64,000 nt of DNA from Avena insularis (Eukaryota; Streptophyta; Magnoliopsida; Poales; Poaceae). Below the pieces are notes generated by a model. The model saw only the letters and a program-made list of their open reading frames with translations. It was not told the DNA's origin and did not search any database. This document shows, piece after piece, positions 25,901 to 35,503 of this stretch (position 1 is its first letter; each line of letters starts with the position of its first letter). The translations under genes and the position numbers were made by a program. Location of the stretch: positions 310,001 to 374,000 of the forward strand of contig JAJUPC010000232.1 in NCBI GenBank assembly GCA_023614405.1. Reading direction: 5' to 3'.

Positions 25901-26857
25901 CTGGCGAGGAGGCCCCCATCTCCTTGCCGGTCCCCCTCGACACGTTGAAAGCAGCCGCCATCCCCGTCCAGGCCCTAGTCGAGCCATCGATGGTAGCCGC
26001 CGTTCCCGTCCAGGCCCCCGTCTCTGCTACCGACGTAGCTGCCGACGAGGCCCCCGTCTCTTTGCCGGTCCCCTCGACGCGTTGAAAGCAGCCTCCGTAC
26101 CCGTCTAGGCCCCAGTCGAGGCATCAATGGCAGCCGCCGTTCCCGTCCAGGCCCCCGTCCCCGCTACCAATGTAGCCGCCGAAGAGGAGCCCCCCGCCGG
26201 GGAGGAGGCTCCCGCCGGTCACAAGCAGATCCAACACTTCATGGGCACCTATGATCCAGATAAGTACATTGCTCTGCTGAACCCCTACGACACCAACATC
26301 GACAACCTATGGTCGGAGGTAACTTGGGTTTTCTCCCCTTCCCTGGTTCTTCTACCGTTCCCATCATTGGATGCAAGATCTTGGTTTATTAGGATTCGCT
26401 TGTTCGCATTTCGATTGCTCAATCTTCTTACATCATCTACTCCCCCATTTTCCTTTTCTTCCAATAGGTTTCTGGTAGCGACGTCTGCAACGATGACGAG
26501 TCCAGGCACACCAAGACTCGTCAGATGCTAAGGAGGCTACAGGCCGGCCAGTACGACGCCTTCTTCAGGGGCGGCAACTATAGCTGCCCCTTCTGCACGG
26601 GGATCGCCTTCTGCTGGGTGACTCTCGCCGGCACCGACTTCAACTCCTTACTGAAGCATGCAGAGGCCCTAGGCTCCGGCATCCATAAAGGCGGCGAGAC
26701 CGTGAACATCAATGCCTACATCATTGAACACCAGGCTCTCGGCATTCACCTCTGAAACCTCCAGCGGGTGGCCATCAAAGAGGGTCGCATGCCTCCAATC
26801 AGGCCCAAGGCCCCCAAGATCAAGGGACTGGATAAAAAAAAGTGGAGGAAGCGCTAG
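25858..26857 (+). pseudogene. CPFC zinc-finger (zf-XS-like) protein gene, degraded
   Basis: Two exons, 25858-26318 and 26468-26857, joined by a 149-bp intron with GT and AG ends. The N-terminal ~130 residues are Ala/Pro/Val-rich and made of a ~138-bp internal duplication (LDTLKAAAIPVQ recurring as LDALKAASVPV). The second half begins LRRLQAGQYDAFFRGGNYS and carries CPFC...DFNSLLKHAEALGSG. That resembles the zf-XS finger of plant SGS3/IDN2-type proteins, though this is by eye only. Three lesions are seen: loss of one C in a C-run near 26070 that shifts the frame, a TAG where the first repeat has CAG (about 26106), and a TGA at 26753 after which the same frame continues to a basic tail ending at 26857. 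It converges with the exonuclease at 27403-28618. A second, shorter relative lies at 61549-61826. Confidence 0.65.
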
Positions 26858-27402
26858 AGGGAGGAGGCGGAGGCGTGGGCGCATGCAAGGAGGGGTTGAA
26901 TGTGTCTGCTGCTGCTAAGCAGCTTCTTTTGATTTTCTATATTTTGCTTGCATCCTATTTCTGGTTGAATGCATCGAACCTCGTTAAGCAACCTACTTTC
27001 TATCGCTATATCCTATTTAGCTGCGCACAGCTATATCTACATTTGTTTTGTTTTCTGAATGAATGCATTCTGCCTGGTGTCATTTGCTGCTCTAGATTTG
27101 CTACCTGATCGGAGGCAAAAAGAGGTCCAAAAGGGAACGAATTATCGAAGAGAGAATCTTCTCTAGATTTGTTACCAATTTGGGCAAAATGAAACATATC
27201 TATTCAGCGAGAGAGGAAAAAGGTACTCTTTCAAACTGCCAGTTAGCGAGCTACCATCTTGACAAGCTACAAGATACATACATAAACATAACACAAAGAG
27301 GGTTAAATTTATTTTACTACTCTCACTTGAGGCGCTAGACATCTTGATAAGACAAATGAGTTCCACAAAATATAAACATAACACTGAGAAGTAAAATTTA
27401 AT
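26858..27402. other. Convergent intergenic region
   Basis: AT-rich spacer between the 3' ends of the zinc-finger gene and the exonuclease gene. It probably holds both 3' untranslated regions. There is no further gene that I can support. Confidence 0.5.
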
Positions 27403-28618
27403 TCACTTCTCATCAGCCCACTTGAGGCGCTTGCCATCGTTCCTAGGCGACCATCATTCCAGGTGGATCTTACATTATTGGCACTCCACATCTCACGAAA
27501 TGCTTCGTCCCACCTGGGATCTGACTTGCCTTCCCTATCTTCAGTGTCCTGCGGCACAATTAGCGGTGCATCACAAAACCTGATTGTTGCCGCTAGAAGA
27601 TGCTCCCTCTCTGTTTGCTGCTTCAGCTGCAGCCTCTCTGTCAGCTGCTTCAGATGCAGCCATTTCCTTTGCATATGCAGCTTCAAACTCAGCTATTCTG
27701 CATTTTCTACAAAGGGCTCCCCTAAGCTCCTCTTCCCTCATGCAAATAGGGCAAAACACAAGGTAACATAGAAAAAATGGATCTTCTTGTACAGCTGGTA
27801 GGTCACGTAAGCATCTATGGCTGCATACTTCAGGTTTATATCAGACAATGGCCACTCGTCCCAGAAATCATGCCTATCTGTAGGGAAATCTACCTTCATT
27901 ATGTCATACGAATCATTGAGGATTCTAGTTGCGAGTGATGCCATTTCATCCTACCTCGAGCCCCCTAGGATCTTGACAAGACTCTGAATATCGATCCAGT
28001 TGTGCACAGGAATTGTAATTCCCTCTCGATAAAATTTCGAAAAATCAGTTGTATTGTCGACAGTGCAGAAAACAATTCCCTTTTCTACAAGGAACTGGCA
28101 CAGCGCCGGACAATTCCTGTCAGTCCTGAAAGAATGTAGTTTGTCATCACCAAAATTTGTAACAACAAATATTATGTCAATGTAAGATCATCATTTGAAT
28201 ATAGTTTTAAAAAGTTCAGTAAATGCAAGATCAAGACTCTCAACATTGTCTTGTCATAATTTATTTGGTCCTAAATAAAATCCAGTAGTTGCAAGATGAT
28301 CAAATGGATAAAGAACTAGAGGAGAAAACCCTAAAAGCGGTTAGCTATAGAGAGCAGATCTACAAACTAGGAGAAGTGGTAGAGGAGGACGTGTTTCCTC
28401 AAGGCCAGTTGAACGACGGCGAGGTCACTCCCTACATATGGGTCCTCCGGGGTGTACTCGAGGTCCAATCCCACAAACTTGTCCTCGTCTTTCTCAAGCC
28501 AACCCTCGTACATCCTTAGGACTCGCACCACTGTCTCCTCCTCGTTGGTGTAGACAACGTCTATCTTCTTATTGTCATGGGTAGTGAAGCTTGTCTCTAG
28601 AGTGCGACGACCTTCCAT
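27403..28618 (-). pseudogene. DEDDy 3'-5' exonuclease (Werner-type) gene, degraded copy 1
   Basis: Exon 1 starts at 28618 (MEGRRTLETSFTT) and carries the Exo I motif FVGLDLEYT. Exon 2 (from 28125, after TTCAG) has the Exo II-like segment FCTVDNTTDFSKF. It then reads through a TAG near 27952 into MASLATRILNDSYD and the Exo III motif KYAAIDAYVTYQLY. A last exon (about 27760-27403) has paired CPIC and CRKC cysteines, an Ala/Glu-rich helix and the tail KRLKWADEK. The family removes nucleotides from DNA or RNA 3' ends using the four acidic residues plus the Exo III tyrosine, and all of these are visible. The first donor site seems lost: the other copy has TGCAG followed by GTATGTG, here CTCCTAG. 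With the TAG this suggests a pseudogene. It is convergent with the CPFC gene. Confidence 0.7.
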
Positions 28619-28905
28619 GGCGGCAAGGAGAAGATGGGAAGAAGACAGATGACAGGAAGAAGAAGAGTGGTTTCTATGAGGCAGGGGAACGGTGGAACCG
28701 TCAATGCGCTTTTAAGGTAGTGTTTAACGACTGGGACGGAAGTCGAAGGAGATACGTGTGGCAGTGGCCGTTCCAGCTTCTGAGTAAACAAAAAATAATT
28801 ATAATGCCGATACATGTGCCCTGTTTCGTCACGTCAATACACTGGGCCGATGGTGTTGTCCTATCCACTGTGCCAGCACTGCAAGCCTACGTGACAGCCA
28901 CCCTG

Positions 28906-29113
28906 CCTAAGCGACGGGAGCAACATAACGGCGAGAACTTACAGGGGGGCCAACTTGACGGCCGTTATCCTGATATTTTGTATTGAAACATAAAGTTGAA
29001 TTCGTGCCGAAAAAGACCCTTTAAATATTTGGCACGCCAACTTTGGGTACCGTGTTGCCTGGACACCCCAACTTTCGGGCCGCAAAATGATATTCTCCCT
29101 TGGAGGTGACGAT
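28906..29113 (-). repeat. Segment shared with 59205-59440, inverted
   Basis: About 200 bp whose reverse complement matches 59205-59440 closely. Shared strings include GCGGCCCGAAAGTTGGGG, CAACACGGTACCC and GGCCGTCAAGTTGG. The other copy has ~30 extra bases after GGTACCC. In both places the segment lies 5' of an exonuclease gene. The recurrent AAAGTTGG pattern is reminiscent of Mutator-like terminal repeats, but no terminus is proven. Confidence 0.75.
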
Positions 29114-29380
29114 GGCCACCGCGCCGTTCTTCTCCATCGCCGACGTGGTTGGGGTTTTCTTGGAGGTTTGCAGAAGGTGATGGGACAGTGGAGACAGTTG
29201 CGTGAGTGAGTGAGTGATGAGTGAGAGTGAGGAGGCCTCTATAAAGGAGAAGGAAAGGATCGTTTCGTTGCACCACCGTGCACCGCATAACCGCGTATGC
29301 TAGTGCACCGTGCCCGGCCACATGTGTGTGATACCGTCCCGTGCACCGCGACACGCGTACCGTGAGTCACATTTTTTCCC
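29114..29380 (-). promoter_or_regulatory. Promoter-like inverted repeat, right arm with truncated gene start
   Basis: Reverse-complement counterpart of 25640-25900: CACGGTACGCG, GTGCACGGTGGTGCAAC, TATA (29237-29246), the leader CTCACTCTCACTCATCACTC and then an ATG with MEKNGAVAIVTSKG. That compares with MVEEDTMAIVASEAAG in the left copy. Coding similarity stops where the segment shared with 59.2 kb begins, so this is a truncated 5' end of a second zinc-finger gene. Confidence 0.6.
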
Positions 29381-29827
29381 TCGTGTCTAACCCTGGCGAC
29401 TTATTTGTGCTTATTTATACCCTCGAGTGTAATCCTGGTAGTTTGGTTGTACTCAGTTTTGCCCTCCAGTACTAACATTGTCGTGTGAAATATACTCATT
29501 TTTACCCTCCGGTGGATGGTTAACAGAGAGTCAACGAATGGTTTTTAGCTATCTAATTGAGTCATATTATGCACAAGAAATTCAAAAAGATCAAAACATA
29601 GTGGCATCTACCTAGGCAGTCTTATTATGTGACCTGCCACCATAAGAAATGTATAAAATCAAGTTTTAACCTAAATCACCACTTCTCAAATGAGTGAGAG
29701 TGAGGAGGTTCTATGAAGGTTCATGGCTTTCTACTCAAGCCTCTTCTTAAAACATCCTTCCACAAAACATAGTTTGTCTGAATGAGGCAATAATTGTCAA
29801 ACTGGTGTATATTCGAATTGCAAATAG
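29381..29827. other. Non-coding stretch with a further ACTCAGTTTTGCCC motif
   Basis: Contains ACTCAGTTTTGCCCTCC at 29451-29467 and ACTCATTTTTACCCTCC shortly after. These are related to the motifs of the direct repeats on either side. No gene is seen. Confidence 0.45.
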
Positions 29828-30115
29828 TTTGATGTATGCCAAGATGTGTTGTATTGTATAAAAGACACAATTTCCATTTTTTAAATATCTTTCTATTTTA
29901 TATTTGGATCCCTTTGTCAGTTTTGCTGTTGGTTTTTAAGTTCTACTCAGTTTTGCCCTTGGTTTTTAAGTTCTACTCAGTTTGCCCCTCTCTTTAAGTC
30001 ATAAACTCTCACACATGTGCTCATCTTGGCTACTATGGCCTGGTTGGTTGAGACAGTTGTCACGCGGATCGTGCCCACTGACCGTTAATCCTCTGTGATC
30101 TAGCGGACATGATAA
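29828..30115 (+). repeat. Diverged direct repeat, copy 2
   Basis: Same motif order as 24838-25090: TTGATGTATGCC, two copies of CTACTCAGTTTTGCCC or a close variant, AAACTCTCACACATGTGC, GTCACGCGGATCGTGCCC. An inverted, weaker match lies at about 31600-31715. Confidence 0.6.
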
Positions 30116-30220
30116 CCCCTATATCTGTCGGGGGGCACCCCTCTATCCATGCAAAATAACGAGTTTGCCACCGGTACTTTAACTCGATAAACAAATGATT
30201 TTGAATATAATTTGAAGGGA

Positions 30221-31290
30221 AAGTGTTCAAAGGTGGATAATTTTCGTATATGCAAGTTTGTGCATTGCATTCCACTCTATGAAAATGATAATCTCTCAAG
30301 ATTTTCTTAGCACAACATTATCACGTATCAAGTGTGATTTTAAAGAGTTCAAATGTGTATAATTTTCGTATATGCAAGTTTATACATTACATTCCACTAT
30401 GAAAATGGGGGAGAAAATGATAATCACTCAAAATTTTGGTAGCACATCATTACCACGTATTAAGTGTGATTTCACAGTGTTCAAAGGATTATAATTTTCA
30501 TATACGCAAGTTTATGCATTACATTCCACTCTATGAAAATGATAATCTCTCAAGATTTTCTTAGCAGAACATTATCATGTCCAAAGTGCGATTTCAAAGA
30601 GTTCAAAGGTGTATAATTTTCGTATATGCAAGTTTATGCATTACATTCCACTCTATGAAAATGATAATCTCTCAGGATTTTCTTAGCACAACATTATCAC
30701 GTATTAAGTGCGATTTCAAAGAGTTCATATGTGTATAATTTTCGTATATGCATTACATTCAACTCTATGAAAATGAGGGGAGAAAATGATAATCTCTCAA
30801 AATTTTGTTAGCACATCATTATCACATATTAAGTGCGATTTCACAGTGTTTAAAGGTTTATAATTTTCTTATATGCAAGTTTGTGCATTACATTCCACTC
30901 TATGAAAATGATAATCTCTCAAGATTTTCTTAGCACAACATTATCACGTATTAAGTGCGATTTTAAAGAGTTCAAATGTGTATAATTTTCATATATGCAA
31001 GTTTATGCATTATATTCCACTCTACGAAAGTGGGGGAGAAAATGATAATCTCTCAAAATTTTGTTAGCATATCATTATCACGTATTTAGTGCAATTTCAC
31101 AGTTTTCAAAGGTTTATAATTTTTGTATACGCAAGTTTATGCGTTATATTTCACTCCATGGAAATAATAAATGATCAGGATTTTATTAGAACAACATTAT
31201 CATATCCAAAGTGCGATTTCAAAGAGTTCAAAGGTGTATAATTTTCCTATATGCAAGTTTATGCATTACATTTCACTACATGAAAATGAA
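30221..31290 (+). repeat. Tandem array, ~121-134-bp units in dimers
   Basis: Nine occurrences of a TATAATTTTCGTATATGCAAG-like string, spaced 121 to 134 bp. Each unit continues with TTTATGCATTACATTCCACT, an ATGATAATCTCTCAA segment and TTATCACGTATTAAGTGCGA. Two subtypes tend to alternate. One has AAGATTTTCTTAGCACAAC and ends AAAGAGTTCAAA. The other has an extra GGGGGAGAAA, AAAATTTTGTTAGCACATC and CACAGTGTTCAAA. It is AT-rich and non-coding, and sits between inverted motifs. Confidence 0.9.
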
Positions 31291-31750
31291 GCTAGACAAC
31301 GGTCCACCGTCACCCGAGAAGAAGAAGAAAGGGGAGGCAACGACACAGGCGCAGGAACGGGGCTAGCTCAGGGTCCCATCTTGCAACGCCAACCTGGGTA
31401 AGTTGTGGGTCTAGCGCTCACATGGATAAGTTGTGGGTCCCATGCTGATCTAGATAGGTGGAGAGAGGTGTCCACTACATGAACCGACTGAACGCGGCCC
31501 CACTTGTCAGAATGTAATGGCAAGGGTCCACTACGGCACCCGACTGAACGCGACCCCACTTGTCAGCACGTAATGGCAAGACTGACGGACAGCGAGTTTT
31601 CAGACCGTGTGAGAGTTTAGTAGAAGGAGATGGGAAAAAGTGAGGAAAAGTTAAGCGGCTGGGGAAAAGTGAGTACAACTAAGGAACCGAGGGCATGAAA
31701 ATAGAAATTCCTTTTACTTATTGTTTTGTATTAGTAGTACTAGTCATGAA
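31291..31750. repeat. Inverted counterpart of the direct repeats plus short GC-rich tandem motifs
   Basis: Two copies of a GACTGAACGCG-GACCCCACTTGTCAG-like motif occur at about 31485-31580. The segment 31600-31715, reverse-complemented, reads ATGCCCTCGGTTCCTTAGTT, GTACTCACTTTTCCCC and AAACTCTCACACGGTCTG. This is the motif order of 29900-30020. It suggests the right end of an element whose left end is at 24.84 or 29.83 kb. Confidence 0.55.
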
Positions 31751-31772
31751 CCCATGCGCCTGCACGGGCTAG
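31751..31772 (+). mobile_element. Candidate Helitron 3' terminus
   Basis: CCCATGCGCCTGCACGGG can fold into a short hairpin (CCC-TGC with GCA-GGG, one mismatch). It is followed directly by CTAG and then T. Plant Helitrons end in a hairpin plus CTRR next to a host T. No TC-type 5' end could be fixed, so the call rests on this end only. Confidence 0.45.
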
Positions 31773-33627
31773 TGATTTTGGAAGTTAGTGGATATTTCCA
31801 AATAACATTAGTTCACTTTGAGCATTGTAGGTACTATATAGATACTTGTATAAGTCTTAAAAAATACATATTCGAAAATAGTTTTTAAAGGACGAATGAT
31901 ATATAGACGCAAGTGTAGGACTAATATATCTTGTTATTCAAGACAATCCTTAAATAAACATTGACGAATTACATGGCATTCATCAAGAAAAAACTTAGGT
32001 AGTAATTTGATTAACCGAGTAAGGCTGGGATGTGTTTAAACATATATGGCACAATAAAAATCAGATCCTTTCAAACTTGACCAAAATATGACGCACGCAA
32101 CGTTCATGTGTGGTTGCACAATCAAATCCTGCTTTTGGATACTGATTGCATTGCATTTGATGTTTTAGAATCCAGTTATCTCGAATAGTTGCATCTAAGT
32201 GCATGAATGGGCATATTACTACTCGCTCCGATCTAAAACAATAGACTTAGATTTATCTAGATTTGGATGCTACATCCGAGTCTAGACAAATATGAGTCCA
32301 TTAGTTTGGATTGGAGGGAGTATATGAATCGTAAGTAACTGAGTTCATAAGACTTACTGTAAAATATTCTAATGATGTCATCATGCCTCTTGATTAGTTA
32401 CGTAGGTGCAAGTTAACTCGATTAATCAAATGAAACATGAATGAACTATATCAAATATGATACAAATAAATGGCTTAATACATGGATAAATAGATCCTTA
32501 CTCACAAAAGGAAAACGAATTCTAATTGGAATGGAGACTGTGAGAGATCAAAATAGTTTAAAATTTTAAATGTTAAGTTTAGACCCTTCAATAATAGAGT
32601 ATCTGGCAATGTCATGTATACATTGGAAGTTAAAAGAGAGGAAGCATGATGGCTGGTTCATCACCCATTAGAGAGTATGAAGACATGTAAGATGGCTGAA
32701 TTCGGAGATTCACCTATGTAGGTCAAGCCCAAAGAGAATCCTTTCAAGATGACCACACATATTAGGTTCAAATAAACGAAGTGCAATTGACTAAACTCAA
32801 TGGAGTAAAAGAACTTTCCGGTGGTTAGTCCGAAGTTCTTACCTGCAACCCACCTTATTCTGTTATTTATGTATGCAGCGGATAAAATGTTGACTCTAAT
32901 GGACTTACCTCAGCATGATAGACTTTTCCAGGTTGTTCATTTTAACATAAGTTGTTGCATAATCTATTTTTTGTTCTTTTTCATATTTTGTCACACATAT
33001 GTGAAAGTGTTCTTGATTAGTAGTAGACTGCAAGTTTAATAATTCCTCATCTACATGGGATTTGGAAATAACTTTTGGGGACTGAAATCACCTAGAATGT
33101 TGGGGCCATAAATAATAGTTTAGTCCATTTGATTTCTTATTATTCACGTGCCTAAATCTTCCACTATTTCGACATCACCCCAACAAAATTCTAATCCGTG
33201 TGATACAAAATAATTAGGAAACGAAATGGATATATATGTAGATAGAGTGATAATACTGTACCAGGTTACGATAAAAGAAATTTGAATCATGAAACCTAAT
33301 TCTGTCGTGTTTGTTAGCACTATGGCCTTCATCATCTTTCCCTCTAACCAAAAGAATAAGAAACAAAGTAAGAAAAATTATAATCGAAAGGAAATAGTTT
33401 CTTAGGATTTAGGTGGAATTATTGCTGAACTGAAGAACACATAATTTCCAGAAGTTTAAATCAGATGGAATCGCCACTTTCAAGTAGAACAGAATAATCA
33501 GGGTGCATCTGTAAAGGAGTAAGGACAGGCAGCTGGGGTATCGTAATTCTTTTTCTATTTTTCAAAAAAGAGTCACGTAATCCTAGTCCAGTTATTAGTT
33601 GATCAGAAAGAGGTTGGCCTACAAGCA
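31773..33627. other. AT-rich stretch without genes, except one MITE
   Basis: Single-copy-looking AT-rich DNA with short random frames. Apart from the Stowaway element at 32222-32320 I see nothing to annotate. Confidence 0.5.
32222..32320. mobile_element. Stowaway-type MITE
   Basis: 99 bp with terminal inverted repeats CTCGCTCCGATCTAAAA and TTGGATTGGAGGGAG, flanked on both sides by TA (32220-32221 and 32321-32322). The sequence between is a long imperfect palindrome. Termini and TA target match the Stowaway/Tc1-mariner group. Confidence 0.85.
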
Positions 33628-33641
33628 CACCTGACCTACAA

Positions 33642-34310
33642 GCTAAAGGTTGGCCCAGGGAAGCTGGTTGTAGCCTGTCTGGAGAGCTGGAAACTGCTAG
33701 TCACCTTATTTTTAGTTGCCCTCTTTCTCATTTTAATTGGTGACTGCTGGCTGAGGCGTTTGGATGGAAACGTCCTCCGACTGATTTTGCTGAATTCTGT
33801 GATATTGTGTTGCAACAACCGGGTAGTGGAAAAAATGCTTTAGGATGGGCGCTGTTCGGAGCACTATCCTGGGCTATTTGGACGACGCGAAACGATCTGG
33901 TCTTCAATAAGAAGGCTTGTGCTTCATCCATTTCGGTTATGTATAAAATGATTGTACTTCTCTCGCAGTGGAAAATTTTGGTGCCAGCAAAGCGTAAGGA
34001 GAAGTGGAGCGATATGCTGGAAAACGTGAAGCTAACGACAAGGAAATTTCAAGCTATATTTGGCGCTCGTCAAGGTGTAGGTTAGGTTGGTTTTTTGTTT
34101 TGGTTTGGCTGTTGTGAGGGGTGTGTTAGTCCTGTCTGTTTTTGTTTCCAATTTCCTCACTTTGTAGCAGCAGGCGATATGCATCTCTAGTGGGTCTTTT
34201 GTATCGGTGATTCTCTTTGTTTTAACTGGTATCCCCAGGTTCTAACTTTGTAAGACTTTGTGCTTTCTATAAAGCTGGGCCACGTGCCTTTTCTCTAAAA
34301 AATAAAAAAA
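33642..34310 (+). mobile_element. 5'-truncated LINE (L1-type) insertion
   Basis: It retains only the C-terminal reverse-transcriptase zinc-binding region. GELETASHLIFSCPLSHFNW, a TGA, then LGWALFGALSWAIWTTRND, run to a stop at 34085. A 3' untranslated region with TTTCTATAAAGCTGGGCC and an A-rich tail (CTAAAAAATAAAAAAA) follow. A target-site duplication CACCTGACCT(A/G)CAA flanks it at 33628-33641 and 34311-34324. 5' truncation, A-tail and a 14-bp variable duplication together are typical of target-primed reverse transcription. It is not functional. Confidence 0.85.
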
Positions 34311-34324
34311 CACCTGACCTGCAA

Positions 34325-35046
34325 CAACCTACAGAAATTAGTGCATGTAATGGATCGGATGACATGACCTAATTAAGACATGAGTTTGTAGTGTTAATAG
34401 GCAAGAGTAGTAGAAGATAGGACCTGGGAAAGATCATGCCGGTCGATTTGCATATGTTCTTGTGGATCCATTTTTTTGCAGCAGGTGCATGATCTTTTTG
34501 CAGATCATCCTTTTGGGTGCTAGATCCCCGTAGGGTCACAGAAATCCATGGAGTTCAACACTCAAGCAGAGCGTGATCAACTGCAACTCCTAGTACAACA
34601 TGCCAATGGTCAATAAAAGCGATAAGAAAGAGTAAAGAAGTCTGTGCTGCTCGTAATGCCGTACATGAAGTCTGATACTTCCGCCTGCTAATTTCTTGCA
34701 TTAGTAGTTTGATGTATATTCGAGGTCTCCATCCAGGCGATTGATTCTGAACATGAAAATCGAACTTCTTCGTCAGACAACGAACGCTTCGGCCTCAGCT
34801 GAACATCACCGACATGCATGCATCTCTGGCTCATTGCAACGGCACCGCCAGCCGACAGCATCCTTGATGCCTCCATGGATGTGCCTGTGTGCTGTCATCC
34901 GGCAGCTCCAATTGGATTGTATCGCACGGGCCCTAGGCATGCCATGGTACCCTTTGTACGAAGGACATTGCAAGATGCATGTGGTGCCTCTCCTCAGCAG
35001 ACAGAGGACCAAAGAAAACATGGAGAGGAAATCTAGGGCTGACGGC
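34325..35046. other. Intergenic host-like DNA, no gene assigned
   Basis: Between the LINE and the Copia element. It is more GC-rich from about 34740, with overlapping short frames on both strands. None has a recognisable motif. Before the Copia insertion this DNA was continuous with 40420 onward. Confidence 0.4.
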
Positions 35047-35502
35047 TGTTGGTCCAGCCCCAAGCGCCGAGTACTTCCGGCGACGTAGACGACGACAACG
35101 ATCCGGCGAGACGATGCAGTACCAAAACAATCCCGAGTAGCTAGGCAGACTAGTTACGTAGCAAGCTAGCTAGCACAAACGATCAGCTCAACTCAAACAC
35201 GCAGTGCACGTATGCGAAAAAGCTGAATAGGATTGCTACAGGGCGACGCTTCCTGTCTTCTTGATTGTATTGATCTCACGGTGGTTGTTTACAAGGGCGG
35301 ACTCCTCGTGTATATATACACGGCCAGTTCTACTCCTACACGGTAAACTACTCAGCGTCCAACTCGACTTTACATCCAACACGACGCTGATCCGGTTACA
35401 AAGCCGGTTTACACTAGGATACCAGGAACCTACGTAGACTACGAGTAGACTACGGAGCACATGACGCCGTACCGGCGTCGGACGTGATTACTATTGCTAA
35501 CA
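35047..35502 (-). repeat. 3' LTR of the Copia element
   Basis: 456 bp, matching 39958-40414 except for two short patches (about 35203-35216 and 35240-35252) and one base near 35452. It contains a TATATATA stretch near 35315. Confidence 0.93.
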
Positions 35503-35503
35503 A

